NCBI RefSeq assembly: GCF_022479115.1
Contig: NZ_CP092497.1
Span: 4,464,001-4,528,000 of the forward strand
From: Amycolatopsis sp. EV170708-02-1
Lineage (GTDB): Bacteria; Actinomycetota; Actinomycetes; Mycobacteriales; Pseudonocardiaceae
Reading direction: 5' to 3'
DNA: 64,000 nucleotides
The translations under genes were made by a program, and so were the position numbers. Numbering within the stretch: position 1 is the first letter of the stretch; the number at the start of each line of letters is the position of its first letter. The notes under the pieces were generated by a model. It was not told the DNA's origin and did not search any database. It saw only the letters and a program-made list of their open reading frames with translations. Below are positions 37,155 to 46,289 of the stretch, piece after piece.

Positions 37155-37362
37155 AGCCGGCTTCCGGCCGGCGGCGGAATGGACCACAGCGGCGAGGGGA
37201 GGGCGGTTGCCCGAATGGCGCGTATTCGGCGGTTGGCGGGGCAGGACCCCTTGAGGATCAAGGGGTTGTGGGATGAGCCGAGGTATTCTGAGTCACCCCG
37301 GCCCGCAGGCTACCCCGCCATATGCGGATTCTTGGGCTCTGGCCCTTCAAGAGGAGTTCTGA

Positions 37363-39680
37363 GTGCGTCGATTGATGCTGCCTACGGTCTTCCTTCCGCT
37401 GTTTCTTGGAGCCGTGGGTGTCCAACCTGTGGCGGCGGCGGAGCCCTGGTCGGTGGCTTCGGTACCCGGCGGGTACCGAGTTACGCTCAGCTTGGCTAGC
37501 CCCCTGGATGTGCGTGACGCTCTTCCGGAGCTGGCCATCAACGGTAAGTCGGTGGGCATCGCGCGGGAGTCACCTGACGGGCGCTCGCTGACCGTCGTCA
37601 CCGCCGATCCCGCCGCGGCCAAGCCTGCTTCGGTCCAGCTGGCCTGGAATGGCGAGGTGTCAGACACCAGGAAGGCAACCGCGCCGGATCGGCGCGTGCA
37701 GCCCCGATCAGGCGACCGGGTTCCTGTGGACCCATCGACGCCAGGCCGGTTCACGACCAGCCGGGCCGACTACGACTTCGGAGACAGCGCGGCTACCTTG
37801 CCCGGTCTCGGTGGCCGAGCCGTTGAAAAGCGCGCCGCTGTCTGGGTGCCCTCGGCGCCAGGTCCACGTCCAGTCGTGCTTTTCCTGCACGGACGGCACT
37901 CCGCGTGCTGGAGACCGGCGACGAATACGATCGACAACACCCAGTGGCCATGCGTCCCGGAATTCCAGCCGATCCAGAGCTTCCGCGGCTACGACCAAGC
38001 AGCACAGTCGCTCGCGAGCCACGGCTACGTCGTGGTGTCGATCAGCGCCAACGGGGTCAGTGCGCAAGACAACCCGTATAGCGAGGACGCCGGTGCGACC
38101 GCGCGTGGCCAGCTCGTGCTCGAACATCTCGACCTGTTGGCGAAGGCGAATCGCGGCAACAGGTTGGGCATGAGTCCGCTGCTCCGTGGCAAACTCGACC
38201 TGTCGGACATCGGACTGATGGGACATTCGCGGGGCGGCGAAGGCATGGTCAAGGCCGCGTTGATGAATTCTGGACGTCCGCGTCCCTACGGGATCCGGGC
38301 GGCTTTGCCACTCGCGCCCACCGATTTCGGCCGCGGGACGCTGCCGGGTGTCCCCATGGCGGTTGTCCTGCCCTATTGCGACGGCGACCTGTCCAATCTG
38401 CAGGGGCAGCATTTCTATGACGACACGCGCTACGCCGATGTCGGCGACGCGGTGATGCGGTCGTCGGTGATGGTGCTGGGCGCCAATCACAACTATTTCA
38501 ACACCGAGTGGACGCCCGGTGCCACGGTGGCGCCGGCGAACGATGACTGGCAGAACCAAGACGATCCCACGTGTGGCACGAACTCGCCGACCACCACCCG
38601 GCTCTCGGCGGCGGACCAGTATCAGGTCGGCGTCGACTATATCGTCGGCTTTTTCCGCCTGACGATGGGGAGGGAGACGGCGTTCTCGCCGATGTTCGAC
38701 GGCGGTACGGCGACCGTCGGTGCGGCCACTGTTCTCCAGGTAAGCCAGTCGCCGCGACGTGTGGATGTCGCACCGCTGCAAGGCGCGTCCCCGAATGTCC
38801 ATTCGCCGTTCGGGAATACTGCGCGAGCATGGCCGGACGATCCCCACAGAGTGGCCTGCCTTCGTGTACCGCCTCCACCGCCACCGGGCGCTTCCCGTCG
38901 TTCACCCCGGCCAACTACGGGCGGAACGTGACGGCAACCCCGTTGCTGCATCTGAGCTGGACCTCGCCATCTTCGATGACCATCGATGTCCCCGCTAACC
39001 GGTCCAATATGGCTGGTTACGACGCGCTCACGATGCGTGCCGCGCTCGATGACGTGAGCGCGTCCGCGGATTTGACAGTGACCGTCGTCGACGGGGCGGG
39101 GCGTACCCAATCGACGACTGTATCGAGCTTGAGCGGGGCCCTTGATCCCTTGCCCGGAACCGGAACGACGTTGCTACCCAAGGTCTGGATGCAAACGGTG
39201 AAGTGGCCGGTATCGCAACTGAAGGGGGTGAACACCCGCGATATCCGTCGGATCGTGCTCTCTACCGCGAGTCCGTCGGGCGGTGTGTTTCTTTCAGACG
39301 TGGCGTTCCAGACCTTCGCGGTCGGCAGGGGCGGGCCGAGCAAGCTGCCGCAAGTCTCTCTTGCGGATGGTCGTGCCGCCGAGACGGACGGAACAGTCGC
39401 TGTGACAGTTCAGTCGTCGGAGCGCAGTCTTCGGCCGGTCGTGGTGAACGTGCAGGTGCTTGCCGGAGCCGGTGGTCAGGTCGTGGACGGCGCGTGGCAG
39501 GTGGTCATCCCGGTCGGCCGAGTGAGCGCGCAGGTGCGTATCCCGGTCATCGATGACTCGGTCGTCGCTCCTTCAGTCGAGTCCGTCTACAAGATATTCG
39601 CCGTGGCACCGGTCAACGCCGTGTTGAGTCAGAACCTGGCTCACCTTGCTATTCGCGACGACGAGTCGGCCGGCGCTTGA
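37363..39680 (+). pseudogene. Secreted alpha/beta hydrolase with C-terminal domain, frameshifted near 38.81 kb
   Basis: A signal peptide (MRRLMLPTVFLPLFLG, cleaved after VAAA) leads a large extracellular hydrolase. The oxyanion-region HGRHSACW and the nucleophile elbow GHSRGGEG (Ser289) mark an alpha/beta hydrolase of the lipase/cutinase-like type; paired Cys suggest disulfides. From GTG 37363 (GAGGAG upstream) the frame stops at 38931 after a Pro-rich unrelated tail. A frame one base earlier carries on from about CASMAGRSPQSG through a beta-rich domain to 39680. One missing base at roughly 38810 gives a 772-residue protein. The C-terminal domain looks like a wall- or surface-binding beta sandwich. 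Substrate unknown. Confidence 0.78.
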
Positions 39681-39776
39681 CCGTGCGAAGCACATGGGAC
39701 TTCGCGCTCTCCCGTTTAGACAAGGCACCGTGGTCAGAAGTTTGAACCGATGCCCTCATGGGCTCGTGTGTCTTGC

Positions 39777-40223
39777 ATGTCGAACTTTCCGCCGGATCTG
39801 CCGGTCACGAATACAACACGCACTGTCAGTCGCAGCGAGACGTTCATCTTGGGCGACTGGGCCGGGGCACCGCGCGTCGAAGGCAGCCTGCATTATCGCG
39901 AGAGCGATCCCTATGCGATCACCATGCTGATCGGCATGGGAGACAGCCCTGTCGAGTGGAAGTTCGCACGGGACCTGCTCGCCGAAGGGCTTATCGAACC
40001 TGCCGGCGAAGGAGACGTTCGCATCGTCCCGCCCCAGGATGGCAGGGACGAGGTCACCGTCTTGCTCAGCAGTCCCGACGGGCGAGTCACTTTGCTCTGT
40101 CCGCCAGAGCGGTTGGCCACGTTCCTACGTGAAACGGTCGACATCGTCAGCATCGGTGACGAGTCCGGCTACCTTGCCATCGACGGTGCTTTGGGTGCGT
40201 TGCTGGACGGCGAGTCGCGATAG
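39777..40223 (+). CDS. SsgA-like protein (SALP), sporulation/cell-division family
   Basis: A 148-residue protein of the actinomycete-specific SsgA/SsgB family: YRESDPYAITMLIG, VEWKFARDLLAEGL, then SSPDGRVTLLCP and FLRETVDIV. Family members position septa and guide peptidoglycan remodelling during aerial growth and spore formation. The ATG at 39777 is preferred because it gives the usual family length; an ATG at 39750 is possible. It is about 100 bases behind the hydrolase. The presence of this family supports a spore-forming or mycelial actinomycete. Confidence 0.88.
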   Translation: MSNFPPDLPVTNTTRTVSRSETFILGDWAGAPRVEGSLHYRESDPYAITMLIGMGDSPVEWKFARDLLAEGLIEPAGEGDVRIVPPQDGRDEVTVLLSSPDGRVTLLCPPERLATFLRETVDIVSIGDESGYLAIDGALGALLDGESR

Positions 40224-40583
40224 ACGTCACCGAGTATCGGTGCGATGAGCTCTCGGGGCAGTACGCGGACAGCAGATCCAGAGGGCCGTGGAGGAACGCG
40301 ATCAGGGCAGGGGCGCGGGTCGTCAGCTTCAGGGAGTAGGCGGTCAGCGCCCACCTGGGGGCAGTGGACCTGCCCATAGCAACACGCAACCTCACTGTCA
40401 AGATTCTTGCTGCACACTGCCTTGGTTTCCGCGGAACAGGTGCGGTGTGGTGCACGATTGCTCCGACACGGATGGTATCCAAGTACGTCAGGACTAGTAT
40501 TAGCGCTTGGCGTCCTTGCGTACGCACACAACATATGCTGGGTCGGTGCCCCTCAGTGAGGATCTGGCTTCAGGAGGCGTTCC
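40224..40583. other. Intergenic region, no convincing gene
   Basis: About 360 bases between the SsgA-like gene and the LOG-family gene. A leftward frame crosses it but lacks a ribosome-binding site and recognisable domain. The 100 bases before 40584 are AT-richer and should hold the promoter of the next gene. Confidence 0.35.
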
Positions 40584-41174
40584 GTGAAAAAGCGCATAAC
40601 TGTTTTTTGTGGTTCATCGATGGGTAACGATCCGGAGTACCTTCACCAGGCGGCGGCTGTAGGCAGTCAGCTCGCGCAGCGCGGTTTCGGTGTTGTCTAC
40701 GGCGGCGCGAAGCACGGAATGATGGGTGCGGTGGCCGATGCGGCGCTCGCGGCCGGCGGTGAGGTCATCGGCGTGATACCTCAGCAATTCGTTGGTGGCA
40801 AGGCTACGCACTACGGAATCAGCAAACTCGAAGTCGTCGCTGATATGCAAGCGCGCAAGACGAGGATGGCCCAGCTTTCTCAGGGATTCGTCGTTCTTCC
40901 CGGTGGAGCCGTGACCTTGGAGGACCTTTTCGAGGTGTGGACCTGGGCACACCTGGGCATGCACGCCAAGCCGATCGGCCTGCTGGACGCGAATGGCTAC
41001 TACCGCCTGCTGATGCAGTTCGCCGACCACATGGTGGCCGAGGGGTTTCTTCACCAGCGCAGCCGTGATCGGGTCCACGTCGACGCCGATCCCGGAGCTC
41101 TCCTGGACAAGGTGCTCATGGGTCTCGAGTCTTTCGGATGGGATGAAATGCCGGTGGCCAGCCTCGGTGGTTAG
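40584..41174 (+). CDS. LOG-family protein (cytokinin riboside 5'-monophosphate phosphoribohydrolase-like)
   Basis: A 196-residue Rossmann-like protein of the LOG family, which hydrolyses nucleoside 5'-monophosphates to base and ribose 5-phosphate. It has the N-terminal VFCGSSMG, VYGGAKHGMMG and the substrate Arg-Lys in MQARKTRM. The signature PGGxGTxxE reads PGGAVTLED: the second Gly of the loop is Val, which could reduce activity. The GTG start has AGGAGG upstream. It stands alone on the plus strand. Confidence 0.88.
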   Translation: MKKRITVFCGSSMGNDPEYLHQAAAVGSQLAQRGFGVVYGGAKHGMMGAVADAALAAGGEVIGVIPQQFVGGKATHYGISKLEVVADMQARKTRMAQLSQGFVVLPGGAVTLEDLFEVWTWAHLGMHAKPIGLLDANGYYRLLMQFADHMVAEGFLHQRSRDRVHVDADPGALLDKVLMGLESFGWDEMPVASLGG

Positions 41175-41634
41175 GGGGCTATGTCCCTCGGGTTTGAGTG
41201 AAGCGGTCCTGAACGGGCTGATGTACTCTCGCCTGCTCTCTAACGACGCGGCTCCCACTCGCCGAACTGCCATTGCAGTAAAGCCATGCGTCATTATCGA
41301 CGGTCTGGTCGATCAAGGTGCCAGGTGATCCGGCCAGCGCACGGCATCCAATCGGGCATGCCTGCCAGGCGTCGGTCTAATCTCCTTCTTTGCCCCTGCA
41401 ACATCCACTGGATCCGATTAGAGTTGAAGCCTGTCGTCGTCTTCTCTTGTCGTGCTTGTCGAGTTTTCCGAACGCCCTGTGGTCGGCCACGCGGCCATGA
41501 ACGTCGCCCACTCCGGTATCCAGCCGGCAGGCGCCCCGCGTTGGCAGTCAACGCGTTGCGCCGATGAGGACGCCTCTGCTGGCGATGGGAGCGATCGCCA
41601 GCCTTCGGTGTCGATGATGAATTCTCTGAACTAA
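41175..41634. other. Intergenic region, no gene seen
   Basis: About 460 bases. Short open frames lack start signals and motifs. No tRNA-like cloverleaf or strong hairpin was recognised. Confidence 0.35.
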
Positions 41635-42210
41635 GTGCACTCGGGTTCCCCGACAGCGGCAAGTTGCTGGGAGAACGGAGACTGTCTGGCCGAGTTGTGG
41701 TTGCGGAACGTAACCGCAGTGCCGCTCAACCGTGTGGCTGCGGTGGGGCATATCGTGTCTGTCGTGCCTCATCCCGATAGGCGGGTCGCCGCGCTGATCG
41801 ACGCGAACCCGCACCTGGATACCGACGAGTTGGTCGCGGCGTTCGAGCTCTGCGGCGAGGCTCGTGGCCAGGTACAACCGTACGAAGCCGCCGAGCGGCA
41901 TGCGCACGACCTTGTCGGTGCCTGGCTCGCGCACACGGGCGCGCGGCACTACCGGGGCGATCGCGATCTGCCGTCGCAGAACCACAATTCGCGTGAGGCG
42001 TTCCTGCGCGCGGCTGGAATCGATCGCGGCGTGGTTGACGAGGAGGGACAACCTGAAGCCGTTCTTCCGCTCCAGGTCCTGATCGAACTGCTGGAAGACA
42101 TGACACTCCATCTGGCCACCGCAGACGGCGCACCGCTGGATCGGCATCAGGGCTACGTCCGTCACCGGCTCACGATGGACGCCGCGTATCGCGCCTACCA
42201 TGGTCAGTGA
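41635..42210 (+). CDS. Hypothetical protein upstream of a GNAT acetyltransferase
   Basis: An open frame of 191 residues with good codon bias from about 41750 onward. The confident part starts near VGHIVSVVPHPDRR and is mostly helical and acidic (LDTDELVAAFELCGEAR, LLEDMTLHLATADG). No family is recognised. The start is uncertain: the GTG at 41635 is the longest option, and GTGs near 41720-41752 fit the coding signal better. It overlaps or abuts the acetyltransferase start, so the two genes are probably translated together. Confidence 0.5.
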   Translation: MHSGSPTAASCWENGDCLAELWLRNVTAVPLNRVAAVGHIVSVVPHPDRRVAALIDANPHLDTDELVAAFELCGEARGQVQPYEAAERHAHDLVGAWLAHTGARHYRGDRDLPSQNHNSREAFLRAAGIDRGVVDEEGQPEAVLPLQVLIELLEDMTLHLATADGAPLDRHQGYVRHRLTMDAAYRAYHGQ

Positions 42211-42220
42211 GGTCACGAAC

Positions 42221-42904
42221 ATGATCGGCCAGGACCACGACGCCTCCGATGCCAATGTCCCCGGCGTTAACGGTAAGCACGCCGTTCACGTTCGGCTGAT
42301 TCGACCTGGCGAAGGCGCGGCGGCTGTCGCGGTCGCAGCAGCGGCCGGCGCGCCCGGCACTTTCAGTGGCAGCCCGCTCGAGGCGGCCCTCGATCAGTTC
42401 GGCGGCTACGTCCCCTTTGCCGACCTTCGCGGCGCGCACGGCTGGTGTTTCGGCGCCTTCAGCGACGATCGCCTGGTCGGCGTGGTCTACGCCTGCTCAC
42501 CGGTGAACTTCATCAGGTCGTTCCGCCCGGAGCACCACGCTCACCTCATCCAGACCCTCATTGAGATCGAGATACTTGCCGTCGATGACGGATCTCGCGG
42601 TTGCGGGGCCGGAACAGCCCTGCTGAGCCATGCCGAACAACATTTCCGGGAACTCGGTCTGCAGCTCATCGTCGCCAAGATCGACGCGACGGACAAGCAG
42701 GTCATGCTCTGGTATCGCCACCGCGGCTATACGCTCGCCCGGAACGGCGAGAGCTGCTTCATCAACACGCCAGAGGGTCCTGCGGGCATCAACGCAGGGC
42801 CTGTGGACGGCGAGTGGCGGCTCGCCGCGAAGGCGCCCCACGCTTCCATCGTGCGACGCACGTCCGGTCTCTGGCTCAACCGCGTGGACGGCCAGGCGTC
42901 TTAA
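42221..42904 (+). CDS. GNAT-family N-acetyltransferase
   Basis: A protein of about 227 residues with a single GNAT fold. The acetyl-CoA pyrophosphate-binding motif follows strand 4 as AVDDGSRGCGAGTALL, and the strand-helix LIVAKIDATDKQVMLWYRHRGY closes the fold. The ATG at 42221 has GAGG upstream; an ATG at 42200 is in frame and would overlap the preceding gene by 11 bases. It transfers acetyl groups to an unknown amine or protein. The C-terminal 45 residues are beyond the usual domain. Confidence 0.82.
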   Translation: MIGQDHDASDANVPGVNGKHAVHVRLIRPGEGAAAVAVAAAAGAPGTFSGSPLEAALDQFGGYVPFADLRGAHGWCFGAFSDDRLVGVVYACSPVNFIRSFRPEHHAHLIQTLIEIEILAVDDGSRGCGAGTALLSHAEQHFRELGLQLIVAKIDATDKQVMLWYRHRGYTLARNGESCFINTPEGPAGINAGPVDGEWRLAAKAPHASIVRRTSGLWLNRVDGQAS

Positions 42905-43053
42905 GTCGAGTCATCGGGTCGGGATCTGTGGCAGCAGTGTGAAATGGACGCCCTTCCGGGTAGCCGCATCGTCGGCGGACATCGAAGCGCTGAACTCCGC
43001 ACATGATCGGGTCGCCTGCGGAAAGCGGTGTGGGTCGATGCAGGGACATAAGA

Positions 43054-43473
43054 TCAGCGGTATTCGTCCACGATGAAGGCTTCGAAGGCGGCATCCAAGT
43101 CGAGGAAGTCGCCCTCACTCCCCACAGGAACAAGTCGGTTCGTCGACTCGATGAAATCGGACATCCTGTCCGAGGACATCAGACAGACAAGCCTGGGACC
43201 GGAACCTTCGATCTCGAGAGCGGTGATCTCTCCGCCGACCGGGCTGACGTGGACCACCCCCGCCTTCTCTTGACGACGCATGCCCGCGGTGAGAAATTCG
43301 CGGTCGACAGACCATGCGACCGAGCCGTGGCTAGGGACAGTGAACAGAAACTGGATCGCGAAAGGTGACTCGGCGTCGTAGCGGAGTTCGGCTTCGACGG
43401 CTTCCGGCCGCTCCTGCTCCCGGAGTACCTCCAGCGTGATCTGGCTCCGTACTCGTGTGACGTTCGTGTCCAT
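43054..43473 (-). CDS. SsgA-like protein (SALP), second copy
   Basis: A 139-residue SsgA/SsgB-family protein. Family strands are clear: ELRYDAESPFAIQFLF, VAWSVDREFLTAGM, VHVSPVGGEITALEI and FIESTNRLVPVG, with the Asp-rich end FLDLDAAFEAF. The ATG at 43473 has GAGGA seven bases upstream and gives the family length, so the longer in-frame extension is not used. It is the second member of this sporulation family within 4 kb and is transcribed the opposite way to the first. The two are divergent in sequence, so this is not a recent duplication. Confidence 0.87.
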   Translation of the reverse strand: MDTNVTRVRSQITLEVLREQERPEAVEAELRYDAESPFAIQFLFTVPSHGSVAWSVDREFLTAGMRRQEKAGVVHVSPVGGEITALEIEGSGPRLVCLMSSDRMSDFIESTNRLVPVGSEGDFLDLDAAFEAFIVDEYR

Positions 43474-44282
43474 TGCCGTCCTCATTCCTAGCGCCGTTGG
43501 GGTCTTCACCCAGCACACGTATGGAATCTCGGAGCGGTTCATTACTCTGAGTAGTAGTTGGGGCGTAGTCGTGATCTCAAGCTCGCACGACCACGACGAC
43601 GTCTGCCCGTCGAAGCCGAGCGAATCGCTGACCACCAGCTCGACGTTTCCGACCGCGCCCGACGTTACGACGTCGAGGTTCGCCGCGGGTGGAATCAGGC
43701 CTTGTTCAACGGCTACACGGTGTGCACAGCCAAGATACCGCCCGCCGCGCCGAGCAGAGGCCCGGTCTCGCCGTTGGTCCGACAAGCTACGTGTCCATCG
43801 GCTCGAAAGGATCTCATGAACCGGCCTCGCCGCCACCATCCCCGATGCTGACCACACCGGATCAGCCCTCAACGGCGCGACGCAGGAAGGCCGGGGCCGA
43901 TCTTCGCGTCGCTCGCCGGCGGTTTCCTCGACCCATCAATCGGATGAGCGAGGCTATGACCGTAGTGGGTGCGAGCGGGTCACTACCGTAAGCGTCGGAT
44001 CGTCAACCCCCGCGAATATCGCTGCCCTCGAAAGCGGACTGCCATTGACGACGTAGACGTCTGTGTCTCTCGTGCGGCTTCCGCGCCATCCTCGCCGGTC
44101 TTGAGCTTGAGGCGAGGCTTTCGTGTCGGGAGCTGCGGAATAGGTCCGCGCGATAGCGAGATGGGGACATCATCCGAGGCGGTGTTCACCAAGCACTCGC
44201 GCGGTCGTTGATCACGATAGGGTCATGTCGTCAGTGCCTGGCTTGGGTTGTCGCTGGTCGGCTGTTGGGTGGGGAGAGCTGT
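43474..44282. other. Intergenic region between divergent genes
   Basis: About 810 bases between the leftward SsgA-like gene and the rightward NB-ARC gene. The frame upstream of the SsgA-like start stays open to 43872 and reads protein-like in part, but it has no ribosome-binding site and would make the SALP unusually long. Nothing else is supported. Confidence 0.35.
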
Positions 44283-46289
44283 ATGGTCGTGCCGCAGGAG
44301 GTTCCGCTGGGGCCGCGCGATTTCGTGAACCGGGAGGCAGATCTCGCGCGGATGGAGAGCTTCTGGGCTTCGCGTTCGCCAGGGGTGGCCCAGCTCGGTG
44401 TCTGCACGGGTTTGCCAGGCGTGGGGAAGACAGCCTTCATCCGACGCTGCGTCCAGCGGTTTCGTGACGCCAAAGTGTTTTCCGGTGGCGACCTGCATGT
44501 CGAGTTCGCGTCGGTCGACGGGATCGCGCCTTCGGTCGCGGACGCCCTCGCCTCGTGCCTGCTCGCATTGGGTGTGGCGAAGGACGTGATGCCTTCCACA
44601 GCAGCCGGTCGAGCGAACCATCTGAGAAGTATCACGGCGCGGAAACCGGTGCTGATTGTCCTGGAGGACGTGACCGATGCCGCGCAGGTGCTCCCGTTTG
44701 TGCCCAACGGCGCGGACAGCGCCGTTTGGGTGACGAGCAGCGCTCAGCTGAGTGAACTGCTGGCTGAGGGGGCCGAAGCGATTCGACTCGAGCCCCTTGA
44801 CGACGCCAGCGGGGCGCACCTGGTGATCTCCCTGGTCGGGGCACGGGCTGAGGCTGAACCGGAGGCGGTGGATCGGCTCGTGCAGCTGTGCTCCGGCCTG
44901 CCCGTGGCCTTGAAGGTGGCGGCATCACGGCTCCTGGCCCGGCCCGGGCTGCGGGTGGGGGATCTGGTCGAGGAGATCGAGGGCGGCCGCTCGGGTTTCG
45001 CGGTCGGAGGCAAAGACAAGGTCTCGGCCGTTTTCGCCGTGGCGTATGACGCGTTGGATTCGGTGTCCGCCCGGATCTATCGGTTGCTCGGGATGTTCGC
45101 CGCCCGTGATCTGACGCTGGATACTCTCGCGAGACTTGTCGACGTTCGCGGGGACGCGTTGAACACCGCGGTGGAGACCTTGATCGAATCCGGATTGCTG
45201 AACGAGGACTCAGGAAACCGGTTCTCTCTGCACGCCATGGTGCGACGACACGCCCGCCAGCTGGCCCTGACCGAGGACGGCGCCGAAGAATGTGAGGCGG
45301 CGGTGCGGCGAGTGGTCATTCATCTGCTGGCCACCGCGGCCTTCGCGGACCTTGCCGTGCTGGGCCCTCGCCGCTACAGGGTCGATCCGGGCACGGTGAC
45401 CGGCCGGTCGAAGTCGCCGTTTCTCGGTGATGCAGCGAAGGAGGCGGCACTGGCCTGGCTTGATCGTGAACGGGCGAATCTGCTGGCGGTCCAACGTGCA
45501 GCTGCGGACCTCGAAATGCACGAAGAGTCGTGGAGGTTGGCTGAAGCCCTGTCCGCCTTGTACGTCACCCGACGCTATCTAGTCGATTGGACTGAGTCGA
45601 GCGACCTTGGTGCGACCTCTGCCCGCATCGCTGGGAACGTGCGAGCCGAGGCGCGGCTTCGCAGCTTCGTGTCTCGCGCATGGACCGACCTCGGCGACCT
45701 CGGCCGGGCGCGCGAAGAGCTCGACCGAGCAGTGACCTTGGCGGAAGAGACGACGGACACGCGGTTGATCGCCTCGGTGTGGGAGATGCTGGGCAGATAC
45801 CGCGACCACACCGACCCGGATAACGCCGCGGAGGCATATCGGCGTGCGATTGCCTTGTTCTCACAAGAATCGGACAGCCGAGGTGTCGCCTTCACGTCCT
45901 TTTTCCTAGGAAGCTCCCAGCGCCAGGCCGGCCTGGACGAGCATGCCGAAGACATCCTGCGGAACGCACTGGAGCAGATCCGCGAAGTCGGTGATGCGCG
46001 CATGCTCGGAAGGTGCCTCACCGAGCTCGGGAATGTCCTGCGAGCCAGGGGACGAACAGAGGAGGCGTATCAGGTGCTGGATGAGGCGATCGAGACCCTG
46101 GGCCGCGACGGCCAGCCATACTATGAGGCGATCGCACGGGAGAGCCTACTTCCCCTTCTCGAGGCCGACGGCGATCGAAGGCGATCTTGCTTGCGGGCCT
46201 TGGTAGACGTTCACCAGCGTCTGGGCAGCGGGCGTGCCGACGAATTCAGTGAGCTGCTTCGCCGACGTCAAGACTCCACCTCAGAGTGA
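44283..46289 (+). CDS. NB-ARC ATPase with TPR repeats (no DNA-binding domain)
   Basis: A 668-residue STAND-type protein. After a short leader (VPLGPRDFVNREADL) comes an NB-ARC domain with Walker A GLPGVGKTAF near residue 43, Walker B VLIVLEDV and a degenerate GLPVALK motif, then a winged-helix-like segment ending in the MHD-like HAMVRRHARQ and about six TPR-like helical pairs. It resembles the ATPase half of the SARP regulators in this window but lacks their DNA-binding and activation domains. The ATG at 44283 has GGGGAGAG upstream and is preferred over an earlier GTG. STAND proteins sense ligands and oligomerise; roles range from regulation to defence. Its last 44 bases overlap the convergent gene. 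Confidence 0.85.
   Translation: MVVPQEVPLGPRDFVNREADLARMESFWASRSPGVAQLGVCTGLPGVGKTAFIRRCVQRFRDAKVFSGGDLHVEFASVDGIAPSVADALASCLLALGVAKDVMPSTAAGRANHLRSITARKPVLIVLEDVTDAAQVLPFVPNGADSAVWVTSSAQLSELLAEGAEAIRLEPLDDASGAHLVISLVGARAEAEPEAVDRLVQLCSGLPVALKVAASRLLARPGLRVGDLVEEIEGGRSGFAVGGKDKVSAVFAVAYDALDSVSARIYRLLGMFAARDLTLDTLARLVDVRGDALNTAVETLIESGLLNEDSGNRFSLHAMVRRHARQLALTEDGAEECEAAVRRVVIHLLATAAFADLAVLGPRRYRVDPGTVTGRSKSPFLGDAAKEAALAWLDRERANLLAVQRAAADLEMHEESWRLAEALSALYVTRRYLVDWTESSDLGATSARIAGNVRAEARLRSFVSRAWTDLGDLGRAREELDRAVTLAEETTDTRLIASVWEMLGRYRDHTDPDNAAEAYRRAIALFSQESDSRGVAFTSFFLGSSQRQAGLDEHAEDILRNALEQIREVGDARMLGRCLTELGNVLRARGRTEEAYQVLDEAIETLGRDGQPYYEAIARESLLPLLEADGDRRRSCLRALVDVHQRLGSGRADEFSELLRRRQDSTSE

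Noticed and set aside
40147..40527. A leftward frame across the gap before the LOG-family gene
   Set aside because: It runs antisense into the SsgA-like gene and has no recognisable domain or ribosome-binding site.
43474..43872. An N-terminal extension of the second SsgA-like protein
   Set aside because: The frame is open, but a GAGGA site directly precedes the ATG at 43473 and that start gives the normal family length.
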